Assembly (NCBI GenBank): GCA_019843655.1
Contig: JACDQD010000003.1
Span: forward strand, 6,636,925-6,700,924
DNA: 64,000 nucleotides
Source of the DNA: Lethocerus indicus
Lineage: Eukaryota > Arthropoda > Insecta > Hemiptera > Belostomatidae
Direction of reading: 5' to 3'
Shown: positions 40,772 to 51,466 of the stretch, piece by piece
Numbering within the stretch: the first letter of the stretch is position 1
Layout: every line of letters starts with the position of its first letter
Notes under the pieces: generated by a model
The model's input: only the letters and a program-made list of their open reading frames with translations
What the model was told of the DNA's origin: nothing
The model's database searches: none
Made by a program: the position numbers and the translations under genes

Positions 40772-41505
40772 CTTTAGTTAAGTACATTTCCGCACCACCC
40801 TCAGGGTGCGCTAGTTTATCGGTTCAGGTGCACCCAACGAACTTTAGTTAAGTACATTTCCGCACCACCCTCAGGGGGCGCTAGTTTATTGGTTCAAGTG
40901 CACCCAACGCACTTTAGTTAAGTACATTTCCGCACACCCTCAGGGGCGCTAGTTTATTGGTTCAAGTGCACCCAACGACTTTAGTTAAGTACATGTTCCG
41001 CACCACCCTCAGGGGCGCTAGTTTATTGGTTCAAGTGCACCCAACGCACTTTAGTTAAGTACATTTCCGCACCACCCTCAGGGGGCGCTAGTTTATTGGT
41101 TCAAGTGCACCCAACGCACTTTAGTTAAGTACATTTCCGCACCACCCTCAGGGGGCGCTAGTTTATTGGTTCAAGTGCACCCAACGCACTTTAGTTAAGT
41201 ACATTTCCGCACCACCCTCAGGGGGCGCTAGTTTATTGGTTCAAGTGCACCCAACGCACTTTAGTTAAGTACATTTCCGCACCACCCTCAGGGGTCGCTA
41301 CTTTATTGGTTCATGCACCCAACGCAACTTTAGTTAAGTACATTTCCGCACCACCCTCAGGGGCGCTAGTTTATTGGTTCAAGTGCACCCAACGCACTTT
41401 AGTTAAGTACATTTCCGTACCACCCTCAGGGGGCGCTAGTTTATTGGTTCAAGTGCACCCAACGCACTTTAGTTAAGTACATTTCCGCACCACCCTCAGG
41501 GGACC
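40772..41505. repeat. 70-bp minisatellite, about 10 copies
   Basis: The phrase CCAACGCACTTTAGTTAAG recurs at 41041, 41111, 41181 and 41251, an exact 70-bp period. Units carry CACCCTCAGGGGGCGCTAG and TTTATTGGTTCAAG. Flanking units differ by one or two bases or short indels, chiefly in the G run. It is homologous to the arrays in copies 2 and 5 but forms its own sequence subtype (GTACATTTCCGC in place of TTCATCCCCGC), so it expanded independently. Confidence 0.95.
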
Positions 41506-41700
41506 GTTGTTCCTCAAAAATCATTCGTTGAGTGCACATGCACCGAGAAACTAGATTACTGAAAACAAGCTTTTTTCAATAAATTTCTCATATTTTAATA
41601 TAATGTCATAATTTCTCATATGATAATATTATATAAATATAATAAATATCTCAACACCCACCAAAAAACAAACACAAACAGAGCTGAGTGTAAAAAAATA

Positions 41701-41995
41701 ACATACGGGACGTTCGACGGAGTATACATCGGCCAAACAGGGACGACAGAAGGAGGACAGATACAAAAAATATATAAAAGTAATAATATATAAAACTGAA
41801 TCCAACTTCGCCAACCATATTATATACTCCGGACATGAGGCACTGTGCATCAATGAATCTTTAAAATTAATACACCCAGGCAAGAAAGAAATGGATGTAA
41901 TAGAGAATATGGATTTTTTCAAGAACAAACAAAGCAACATAATGACAGAAAAAATAAATTCCCAAAGCATTCGATCCGCTAATGCTACTAAATAA
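41701..41995 (+). pseudogene. GIY-YIG endonuclease domain remnant of a Penelope-like element (1)
   Basis: The first frame (from 41701) reads GVYIGQTG, the GIY-YIG strand motif. A frameshift at about 41755-41760 moves the rest into another frame, which starts RYKKYIK at 41759 and runs in frame to a stop at 41993-41995. That part contains NHIIYSGHE, LIHPGKKEMDVIENM and NIMTEKINSQS, matching the conserved helix and C-terminal end of PLE endonuclease domains. The two cysteines found just before the motif in copy 4 are Tyr and Phe here, and an upstream A-run differs by one base. The domain is known to nick target DNA for target-primed reverse transcription. This copy is dead: frameshifts, no RT, no start. 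Confidence 0.75.
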
Positions 41996-42173
41996 CCTCA
42001 CCCACCCACCCTTTTTTTAGCGACAATCCGAGAAAAACTTAAGCAGATTAACAAAATCCCTCCCAACCCAAAGAAGACAAACATCCCCCCAAAACACAAT
42101 AACAAGACCCATATACGGCAGACTACCACACGACCAACTACCACTTTGAAAACATGCCAAAGTGACTAACACC

Positions 42174-42210
42174 GCTACTGAGGATGGCGAGCAGCCGAAA
42201 CCGGCATGGC
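42174..42210 (+). ncRNA. Decayed hammerhead-like motif, copy 3
   Basis: The plus strand reads GCTA, CTGAGGA, stem II GGC/GCC, GAAACCGGC, then ATGGC. The core still fits CUGANGA. The T that should close stem III before the cleavage base has become C and the closing stem I strand is altered, so the fold is probably lost. It lies about 180 bp downstream of the GIY-YIG stop, in the sense direction of that coding remnant. Confidence 0.4.
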
Positions 42211-42257
42211 AAAAGACCAAACCAGTGAGAGGAGACAGAAACACTCGGAATCTAAAT

Positions 42258-42264
42258 TTATTTC
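42258..42264. repeat. Probable target-site duplication, right copy
   Basis: Second TTATTTC, matching 40739-40745. Confidence 0.5.
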
Positions 42265-43055
42265 TGGTTATTACAATACGAAGGAAACTTCAGGAAATAT
42301 TACCGCACTGGATCGGATTGCCACACAGTTTACTTATTGGAATTTCTTCGCTCTAATTCCGACTGTACGTTTCATATTATTTTATGCAAATAAGTCGACA
42401 ATCGTGACACTTGTCGCCCTTAGGGGGCGTTATTATCCCCGTAGAGCCACCCTGGGGTCCAGAGCCCAGACTTGGTAATCAAATACTTAAATTATATGGG
42501 ATTAGGCCGGGACTCCAAAGGGGTTGATAAAATTACAGCGTCTAGTGCTCGGCCAAGTCTGAGACTAAGCTCATTTGACGTGCAAATTGCTTAATTAGAC
42601 CGCATCAAAGCTCTTTGGTCGACGGACGGACGTCTTTGCTAATCCCCGGAAGCGTTAAACCGAGGGGCGCCTAACCGATAACCACCGCCAGGACGTTCGA
42701 AACTTTAGAGGGGCGGGCCAATCCAAAGAGAATATTAGGGATAATCGTTAATAACAATAGAGTACAGTACCATACTCATCGGAAATTATCAGTTATATCA
42801 CATATACGTCACACATGTATTACAAGTATCATAAAAGAAAAATATGATCCGTCAAAAGTCAGTATTTTTTTTGATAAAATGCAAATAACGCGATGAAATG
42901 ATTAACAATATAAATATAAACCATGTACATAAAGTATGTTAAAAGCTCCAACCGGTTAGGGATTTGGTGGAAAAACAACTATTCGTCGCCTGAACTATCA
43001 TCGTGCCCTAATTCATTTCCAAATGGAACACTGTTTCGAAATTGGCACGCGATAC
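42265..43055. other. Short spacer between two PLE-related copies
   Basis: About 790 bp of unique sequence with a GC-rich block at 42410-42720, otherwise AT-rich. No gene or repeat was recognised. It separates two independent insertions rather than belonging to one element, since each neighbour has its own flanking direct repeats. Confidence 0.5.
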
Positions 43056-43068
43056 ATTTCTTGGCATT
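43056..43068. repeat. Target-site duplication, left copy
   Basis: ATTTCTTGGCATT here matches ATTTCTTAGCATT at 43600-43612 at 12 of 13 positions. It precedes the AAAATACCTG arm start. Confidence 0.55.
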
Positions 43069-43153
43069 TTAAAATACCTGCTTTGTGGTCTGCAAGGGGT
43101 TGGAATACCGTAGATTTCTTGTGTTCTGTCCCCTCTCGCTGGTTTGGTCTCTT

Positions 43154-43190
43154 GCAACACCGGTTTCGGCTGCTCCCCATCTTCAGTAGC
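43154..43190 (-). ncRNA. Decayed hammerhead-like motif, copy 4
   Basis: On the minus strand: GCTA, CTGAAGA, stem II region TGGGGAGCAGCC, GAAACCGGT, then G where C or U is expected for cleavage, then TTGC, which leaves one mismatch in stem I. A G at the cleavage position is not tolerated in hammerheads, so this copy is predicted inactive. Confidence 0.4.
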
Positions 43191-43277
43191 GGTGTGTCAC
43201 TCTTGGCACTTTAGGATATTTCTAATCCAGAAAAATACCTCAACACCCAACAAAAAAACAAACACAAACAGAGCGGA

Positions 43278-43599
43278 GTGTACAAAATAACATGCGGATC
43301 GTGCGACGGAGTAGACATCTGCCAAAACGGCCCGAAGACAGATACAAAGATCACATAAAAGCGATAAAATATAAAATCGAATCCAACTATGCCAAAGACT
43401 TTATACACTAGACAATGAGTATCAACGCATCAAAAAATCCTTAAAATTAATACACCCAGGCAAGAAAGGCAAGAAAGAGATGGATGTAATAGAGAATATG
43501 CAGATTTTTAAGAACAAACAAAACAACATTATACATGAAAAGATAAATTCCCAAAGTGACGCTATATTCGCACCGCTAATCCTACTAAACAACCTCGGT
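43278..43599 (+). pseudogene. GIY-YIG endonuclease domain remnant of a Penelope-like element (2)
   Basis: The frame from 43278 reads VYKITCGSCDGV, with the paired cysteines typical of PLE endonuclease domains. The GIY-YIG core that follows is damaged (DICQNG where copy 3 has YIGQTG), and a stop appears soon after. A second frame gives RYKDHIKAIKYK and then an in-frame TAG, and a third piece gives LIHPGKKGKKEMDVIENM, NNIIHEKINSQS and a longer C-terminus ending PLILLNNL. It shares most of its length with 41701-41995 but carries different lesions, so the two copies decayed separately from a common parent. Confidence 0.75.
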
Positions 43600-43612
43600 A
43601 TTTCTTAGCATT
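43600..43612. repeat. Target-site duplication, right copy
   Basis: ATTTCTTAGCATT, one mismatch from 43056-43068. The TAG that closes the last GIY-YIG frame lies in this flanking sequence, not in the element. Confidence 0.55.
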
Positions 43613-44330
43613 GTTTTTGCCCCAGCGGGGATTTTGGAAATTGGCCAATGAAATTCCTATACTGCGTAAAATACTGCCAGGCGTCGGACAGAATTTTTTC
43701 CATTCCATATATTATTTAGTAAAAATTCGACACCGTTTATCTTTACATTTTACAGCCCGATATTTTAGGATTCGCGCTCTAAATTCGTTTTAGTTTTTCA
43801 TATGCTGGAATAAGACTGTTAATTGCCAGAAAAAATTCATTTGGGACGGTCAGTTATCAGATGCTTTCAGGGAAAGGTCAAGGTTTAGAAAAGGTAGCTG
43901 AAGTATTCAGGGATGCTGTTCGGGGAACGAATATCTGGGCTGTGGTTGACTATTTAAATAGCCCTTAAAGCGACCATGCCCCGCCATATGGGACCCCCTC
44001 GTAAAATCGAGAAGACCTCTGGCCCCGAAGGTTCACAACGAGTAAATCGGTCACAACCGAACCTTAGTCGGAAAAATGTTTTTTTCACCCTTTGAAATGG
44101 CTGAAAAAACTGATACTCCTGAGATTTGTTGGTTTTCTGTATCCAACTGTACCAGCTTATATTAATTATTCTATAGTTGAGGGTTCCGAATTTAAGCTCC
44201 TCCAATCTGGCCACAGATTTACCGTAGACAGCATAAAACAAAACATTTTGCCACCAGATTTTCTACCACATTATTTTTTATAAGTTCACAAACAACATAG
44301 AGCAAAATTGGAAGGAAACTTACGAGCATT

Positions 44331-44390
44331 ACGGCGCTGATACTAGACCTGTGAAGCTGCCCTGTATTGCGGTCTTAGTATCAGCGCCGT
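44331..44390. repeat. Strong inverted repeat (hairpin)
   Basis: ACGGCGCTGATACTA at 44331-44345 is the perfect reverse complement of 44376-44390. Four further pairs (GACC/GGTC) continue inward after a 1-nt bulge, leaving a 21-nt loop. The stem is GC-rich for its surroundings. It could be a small foldback element, a hairpin RNA precursor or a structural element; nothing nearby decides. AATAAA follows at 44396. Confidence 0.7.
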
Positions 44391-44937
44391 GAAACAATAA
44401 AGGCTCAAAAATTAGTTCACAATCCTGGTCATAATCGAGAATGCCACCCACAACGTAAAACGTGAATCACATTACTAACTAATCCGAGCACTATTGACAA
44501 TGCAGTGAAACAGAAATCCGCCCAGCCTGAGATAGGGCAGTTGCAAGTTCAAATAAATATCGGTATAATGAAGATATAGGTTTGAAAATTTAGTCAACGT
44601 TGAATTGCTGCGAAATGAACCATAGATCCAAAATAATTCAGTTGATATTAGTATCTATTTTAAAAAAAGTACACAGGTTAGATAATATTATGCATTGTAT
44701 TATTTAGTTATTTTCAACTCACATTCACAGTGTTATAGAATGGAGGTATAAAATTATGGTTCCCTGATTCAAAAGGAAATATTCTGATCGAGTCGAAGTT
44801 GTGTTTAAAGTGTAGAGAATAATCTTTAAACATTAAGAAACGCATGGTCACTGAAGGAACCCAATTTCTTGCTTTTGACGAGAGCTCCGGAAATGAGCAC
44901 TCCTCTCTCCCTCTCCCACACCACTCTCCATCTCACC

Positions 44938-44938
<1 letters not shown>

Positions 44939-44997
<59 letters not shown>
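44939..44997. repeat. (CT)n microsatellite
   Basis: About 58 bp of pure TC/CT repeat following a short CT-rich lead (about 44895-44938). It encodes Ser-Leu runs in two frames that are not genes. Confidence 0.95.
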
Positions 44998-44998
<1 letters not shown>

Positions 44999-45173
44999 GG
45001 CGAAGGGTAGGCGAACCTTTAAGCCGCTGGGAATCTGAAGCGTTGCGATTCCTGGCCTTTAGAAGCGACTTGTTCCGGATTAAATTTTCCGCAACACTTC
45101 ACTCTCACTTGCCAGATTGGTGTCGGAATTGCTACCGTGCTGGAGATAGAAGTTCACATGTTATATACATATA

Positions 45174-45176
<3 letters not shown>

Positions 45177-45234
<58 letters not shown>

Positions 45235-45244
45235 AGAAGATCCA

Positions 45245-45282
<38 letters not shown>

Positions 45283-45298
45283 GCGTAATCTTCTGGAT
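45177..45298. repeat. Two (AT)n tracts inside a perfect inverted repeat
   Basis: AT alternation at 45177-45232 and 45247-45279 is separated by ATCCAGAAGATCCAGAAT. ATCCAGAAGAT (45231-45241) is the perfect reverse complement of ATCTTCTGGAT (45288-45298), so the second AT tract lies in the loop of an 11-bp stem. Open frames across it are Ile-Tyr artefacts. Confidence 0.9.
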
Positions 45299-48090
45299 TT
45301 TCATTTCCAGCCCTGCAATGTAACTCCGAAAACCCGCGCACTAGACATTTATCCCCTACAGACGTTTCGGGGCACATTTTTCTCTGTCAGCAAGGAAGAA
45401 ATAATTGGAGTCAGGAACATACACTTAAAAAGTATTTCCACTCGTAGTGTAGATTTAATTTTCATTTAGGACTATGTTTGTCGTTTTATATTTGCGCCGG
45501 ACCATCAAAATGGATAGAATTATTGATTGGCCCGTATAATCGGTTGACGAAAATATTCACAGTGGTTTGAGCTTCGATATTAACGGCCGTTTAAAATTTA
45601 AAGACTGGTATTTTATTTTTATAGCGCCCGTTTATCATTTCACCGGCCGTCGAGTCGTTAATTCGGAAATGTAATTTATGATCTTGAAATTAATTTACAG
45701 CGGCACGAAGCGAATTAATTATTTATAATTAGTCCTCGAGAGGATCAAACATGGCCCACCTAGTTTCAACTATTTTGCCCTTTATAGGTACGTTTAGGAG
45801 GGAATGCCTAAGTTATAGGGTGTGCCAAAATACTACTGCGATCTATAATATTTTAGATTGGTATTCCCAACTCAAATGATGTTTCAAAATTTCTGGAAGA
45901 GAAAAGCCGTCCATATTCGGCCCAAAACAGCAAACTTGCGACCGCGACGTCTCCTCCCGTGCAGGCACCGCTAAATTGAACTCTGACTGTAATTTCTCTC
46001 GAATATCGGGGTCGATTGTTATACAGTCCCGCTGGAGCGGGGCTGGGCTTGTTTATTTGCCGAAGGGTTGAATTGTGATGTATAGCGGAGTAATCAGGGG
46101 CAAACAAAAAGGGTGCCTGGGAGGGGGCGGCGGTGCCTCCAGACCTATAACTGTCTGTGGGGAGCGTGGCGGCAATTTTTCACTCAGAACAACCGCCGCA
46201 GCATTAATTCTAAAAGGGAACCGGTCCTCTCGCCGGCCGTTTTGAAAACAACGCCGAGAAAAAGGGAGAACTCTTTCTCTCTGTTCCCCTCCGGCTGGAG
46301 AGGCGCCTCGGGCCCCGTTGATTCCCATCTGAATGGATTCGACGTCGATTGGGTGCAAAAGAAAAATTAATATCGAGACTAGAAAAGGGATCTAATTAGC
46401 AGACAGTCTCCACGATAACTAAGGGGAGACGAGAAAGGGCGAGGGCCGACTCTTAATTGAAACACCCTCCTCCACCCCCTCATAAAAAAAACACGAAATG
46501 GTACTAAAATCTAGTAATACGTTACTATAAATTTGGTAACGCGGAAAGAAAATGTTTTCAATAGATTTTAATTGAATTAAGAATATTATTAAATTCACCA
46601 CTATATCTTCTCCGACCATTTGGGTCTTTGTAGATTCCACAAATAATCAATTCTTAGTGTAATAATAATGTAATAATACATAATTCTTTAACTAACCCTA
46701 ATCAGAATAGTCGAAATTGTTACTGCATTTAAATTCATCTGCGCCGTGTCTCCTATCCTACGGTAACTGATTTATTCAAGTGGTATGAAAAATGGGAGAG
46801 ATTGGTTGGAGTGCCCGAATACCAGTTTCCCTCTTTGACTGAAAAAGGAGCTTTGTGAAATCCCAGTTGAGTAGGGCAAATTGGAGCTGGGCTCCCATCA
46901 TAACGGCTTCTTTCAATGATCTTCCACCCGCCACATTTCCCAGCCGACACAGAACCCAGACTTCTTCCCCCTTATTTTTCTTTTGAGAGCGCACGAGAAA
47001 TACCGGTAACGGAAAGGGTTTTAACAGTCCTTAAATTATACTATTATGCATCGGTTTGTATTTATACGCTCTATAAGAAAAATAATATTTGGCCGCATTT
47101 TTTATTATTCACGAAGAATTTAATAATACAATAGGTACGCTTTTTATAAGGGAATTTGTTGTATTTTATTGGTACAGCCGTTGATATAAATATTTATTTC
47201 CGATCGCATTACGTTTACATAATAAGTTGGCGTTTTCATTTGATCATAAACTCTGCTTACAGATAAATTTCAGAAATCCGCTCCACCCTACAGCTCGGGC
47301 GGCGAATCAACCGGGCTATTGTGCCGCGCGCCCACTTTAAACGCTGAATATAATATGCGAGAATTGAGCAATAGCAACTTCGGGCTTTCGAAAGGACGGA
47401 ATTGCAAATTGGAAAGCGTATTCATGAATTCCTAACTTTGCCGCCTGCTAACTGGTTTATTAGGGTAGCGTTTTCTATTCGATTACCGTCGAGATGATAC
47501 CGTATCCGTCTTCCTCGATACGGGATCGACACAAATGCATTTCATTCGGGCGCATACTGTGCTCCTCCTGAACGCGTAATAGGCGAAGATGCCAACTTCC
47601 TTTCAGAGTTTCCAACTCGCATACATAGCTGCTCACTAAACATCATTTTCTTGCAGCTCTAATAGTTCCATGTATATTATTAATTTTCTGATACTGTTTT
47701 AATGTTATATTAAAAAAGTATTAAGAGATACGATAAATATATAAATCGTTCGGTCACTTAACTTTTACAATAACATCATATTTGTCTCCACCTCTCATCA
47801 TATTCTCCCTGGGAACGAAGTTACGTCATCTCACCCTGGAAGACTGTTCGAATAATGCAGGCACCCTGTTTGTTCCCCGTCGTCATTCTAACTTTCTACT
47901 CCACTCTTCCGAAATACAAACATTAGAATTTCGATTACTGAACTGAGAATATTTTTATCAATAATTCAATAGGCGGTCTGAATAGTTGCAGGGGACAAAA
48001 TACTGATGAAAACTGTTTGGCGTAAACCGTATCGGTCGAATTTCAAGAAGTAAAAAGACCGACACTTCAGAAATTGGATGCTCGAGTATT

Positions 48091-48092
<2 letters not shown>

Positions 48093-48144
<52 letters not shown>
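48093..48144. repeat. (AT)26 microsatellite
   Basis: 52 bp of pure AT repeat in spacer. It has no association with a recognisable element. Confidence 0.95.
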
Positions 48145-48147
<3 letters not shown>

Positions 48148-51100
48148 AATATCTTTATCCAATATGCTTTTTGGAGGGCATCAGTTCCCGTTGGAAACAC
48201 GGAGGCGAGATTAACTTCTCGGGTCGTCAGTCAACGTCAGAGAAATTGAGGCGCGTAAGAAGCCTCCTCTGCCATCTTGCAGACGCCCCTAATAATACGC
48301 CGGCCCCGCTCCCAGCTCGCCCACTTCCTTCAAAGAACCCGCCAAACGTTCATAATTCCACCCTCCCCTTCTCCGACACCTTTAACGCTCCCTCTAAAAT
48401 TAAAATTAAATACACGGGACGCAAATGTTATTATCGCATTTCAATTATGTACCACACCGTTGGTCTTGCTCGATATCCATAGAGATTTGTCAATATCTAT
48501 CTAAAAACGATAGCGCGTTAATTGAATCGTTTACATCCGAATTATATTTATTTAAGATAAATTTGCGAGGCCCGCTCTGAACTCTACGTATTGGAAAAGC
48601 TTATCCACGTTCCGGGCGATAGTGGATGTCTCAGTACTGTAAACTGGTGCCATCCTTCTTCCTGGTTTTTCTATACATTCTCTTCTGACGTTTACGTCCA
48701 TTTCTCGGGGATGGACGGGGTTCCCTATAGCGCATCGATCAACTACAGTAGCCGTAACGCCTAATATTTAGATAGTACTCAGTTAAGATTACTATTAGCA
48801 CCTCCGCAGTGGCTAGTACCGCCGATGTTTCCACTTTCCTCGCTGCTATTTAAAGTCCGTAGAGCCAAAGTCGCAAACGGGCTTTCCCACGGCATTTCTG
48901 ATTTAATGCCGACCACTCAAAATGAAGGGGTTGGACCTTTAGCGGCATTTAGCTCGGCTCCACTTTCCTTCCAGCCCTCCACCCCGCCCCCCCTCAACCG
49001 TATTGAACCCAGAGCCGATCGAGGTCGAAACCCGGCTCCCCCGCCATCTTCCACTTCTGGCCGGAGCCCGGGGCCCGTTATTTGGCCGGCATTATCCACG
49101 CTGAAAGGCTTCGAAAACCCGCCCTCTTGTGCCACTCGCGGCCCTATGTCGATCTACGGATAACTTTTTTTCTCGAAACACTCTTGAAACGAAGACATTC
49201 CGACTGAAAGCCCTAGCCGGCACGTACAATAGCGTTGTAATCCCCCCATTAAATAGTTAGAAACTATTGTTTTCTTTAAGAAAATTCAGTATTTAGATTT
49301 AGCCAGGAAAAGAGTATTATTTCAAAGCCGAATTTCCTCATTCGCTTATTAGATACTATGCTATTAAATGATTCGGCTTTTCGCTATCGTCAATATCTTT
49401 CCGTTAGTAAATGACATAGATAATTAGGGATGTCAGACATGAGATGAAGCACCTCTTCAGCACTGTCATTGTGTTTGCAAAAAATATGGTATTATACTCA
49501 TTTTTAAATTATTTGTGGATTGATAGTATTACATTATAAAGTGAAAAACAAAATTCGTTGATTCTTTATTCTGTATTTGCAATTTTAATATGAAGGATGA
49601 TATTTTTCGTTTTATTTGTCGATATTTGCCATACTGAAAAATATTTGGATTTATTTGAAAACCGCAGAACGGCCGAAAACACATTTCTGCTTTATTTACT
49701 CGCATATGTATTTACAGAACTCTAAAGTTCTGAAATATGTCAAAGAGGCGTTATTTTAATGGAAAGCGCTATTAGGTACAATATAAATTTTAGTACAAAA
49801 TGTAAAATACTGTTAAAATACAATATGTAAAATAATTGATAGCGCAGTGTGTTACCCCAAACTGTGTTCCCGAAGTCCGGATCTGAGGCTCTGAAGGGGC
49901 GAGGAAGATATTTCAGAGGGAACGAGCTCCATTACAGGAGACGGGAGAAGAAATTGGTCTGCTGTGTGGGAGCTTACGACCAATTAGTCGCCCCTGCCCA
50001 TCCAATAGAGTGAGCAGGACAACAGTCATTTATAACAACTCAGTTCCATCAACGTTATCAATAGGCTCATAATATCGTCAAGTATTTAATGGATACTTAA
50101 TATAACTTAAACACAAATGTACACTGGGGGTGCAACGTTATATATGGCCATTAAAGTGTAATAAACTGTATTCCAACGATTTAATATATCATGACATCAG
50201 TGACCGAATTTCCGCCGTCATGCCTCCAACTAATAAAGAAACGTACACACGAGTATTTTGATAATTCATAAATTAATTCAGAGGCCAAATGAGATCAAAT
50301 ATTCCTCTTGATTAACATAGTTACGAAGAAGATTATGAGAATATTAAACAGCAACATTCTGTATCGTTTTCTCGATATCGTTAGTAATAATATAATCAGG
50401 TACATGTATCATATCAGGACTCATTTCGAATGACTCATTTTTCAGTAGTAAATGACTGTTGAAGCGCTATTATATGTTTAAATCTGAAGGAAGCGGATGC
50501 ATAGTTTTATGCAATTTTATTACCTAAACGATGGATTATATCCCTACCAGTTTATTTTCCCATCATGTATTCATAGGAAATCAGAAATAATTGTTGATGG
50601 AATGCTGTACTGAATCGGTTCAATGACTCCGACAGAGAGGGCTCAACAATATTACGAACGGTTACCCGAAAACAAATTATTCGATACCATTCGTGTCTCC
50701 CTCTTTTGGCATGTTCTGTTTCGCCCGCCAGAATGGAAAATTAAAAGTATCCAATCCATTACAATAGCAGTGTTTAAGGCTTTCCACTAAAAGCTGACAG
50801 AACCGGCACAAAGTGTTCATTAGATGGGAGCGAGGGGCAAGCCATTATGCGAGGAGTGCTCATGGGGGGGGGGCGGACCCGACAAAAGAGGGCCCCAATC
50901 TTATTGGCACTAAATTTAACCAACCTTTATATTGGGCCTTGTAAAGGGCGGCCGGCCTAGGCATTAAACCGAGGGGCCCCACCAAAATCGAACCGCCATT
51001 TATAAACGGACGGTTTTGAGGAGGGGGAGCGGATAATTAAGAAAGAAATTAATCTAATATTGGAAAATGAATTTTGTGGTCTAGTGTATGAGCGGTATCG

Positions 51101-51421
51101 TAAAAGAGCAATATTATATCTCGACGTTATACTGCGAAACAACAACTAATATCGGTAATAATAATATAAAATATAGGTCTGACATACTGTCCGATTTGGA
51201 AAACATTTTACCAGTAAACATTTCATGTTTATCTACCCACTAATGTTTCACAACCGTCATGCTTATGTTTACTTCCTTTTGTGATAAGGCAGTTCATCTT
51301 GTTGAACAATTGTTCAGGAAGTTGTGACCCTCTATGCAAACTTACAAAAATTAGTAAGTATGCAAATTTTAGCTACATATGATTGAAATTATTACTAATT
51401 ATATGGTTCCTCTGATCCTAG

Positions 51422-51466
51422 ACGCATATAATTATGCGTGTATAACCTAAAAATAGGTTATACACG
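51422..51466. repeat. Two overlapping hairpins
   Basis: ACGCATA (51422-51428) pairs with TATGCGT (51433-51439) around TAAT. Sharing its last three bases, CGTGTATAACCT (51437-51448) pairs perfectly with AGGTTATACACG (51455-51466) around a 6-nt A-rich loop. The two stems cannot both form fully, so this is a possible alternative-fold site. No function can be assigned. Confidence 0.65.

Larger units (their letters stand above)
40746..42257 (+). mobile_element. PLE-related element, copy 3, with minisatellite and GIY-YIG remnant
   Basis: This 1.5-kb copy has three parts in order. First are the outermost ~25 bp of the family arm (AGAATACCTG through TCTGCGA) joined directly to a 70-bp minisatellite (to about 41505). 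Next is an AT-rich stretch, then a decayed GIY-YIG endonuclease domain on the plus strand (41701-41995). Last are about 165 bp of non-coding sequence and an inverted family arm (42160-42254) ending near AATCTAAAT. Direct repeats of 7 bp flank it. It links the non-autonomous copies to a Penelope-like parent, because PLE proteins end in a GIY-YIG domain. The reverse transcriptase is absent from the window. Confidence 0.75.
43069..43599 (+). mobile_element. PLE-related element, copy 4: one arm joined to a GIY-YIG remnant
   Basis: A 531-bp copy starts with a nearly complete left arm (AAAATACCTG through about 43215). Within about 15 bp it continues into the GIY-YIG region, ending in coding sequence at about 43599. 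It has no minisatellite and no right arm. The 13-bp near-identical flanking repeats suggest it inserted as this short form. The arm-to-coding junction is then an internal deletion or template jump that predates insertion. Confidence 0.75.

Noticed and set aside
40772..41505. Tandem array considered as a CRISPR-like array
   Set aside because: There are no unique spacers: the whole 70-bp period repeats. The context is a eukaryotic retroelement.
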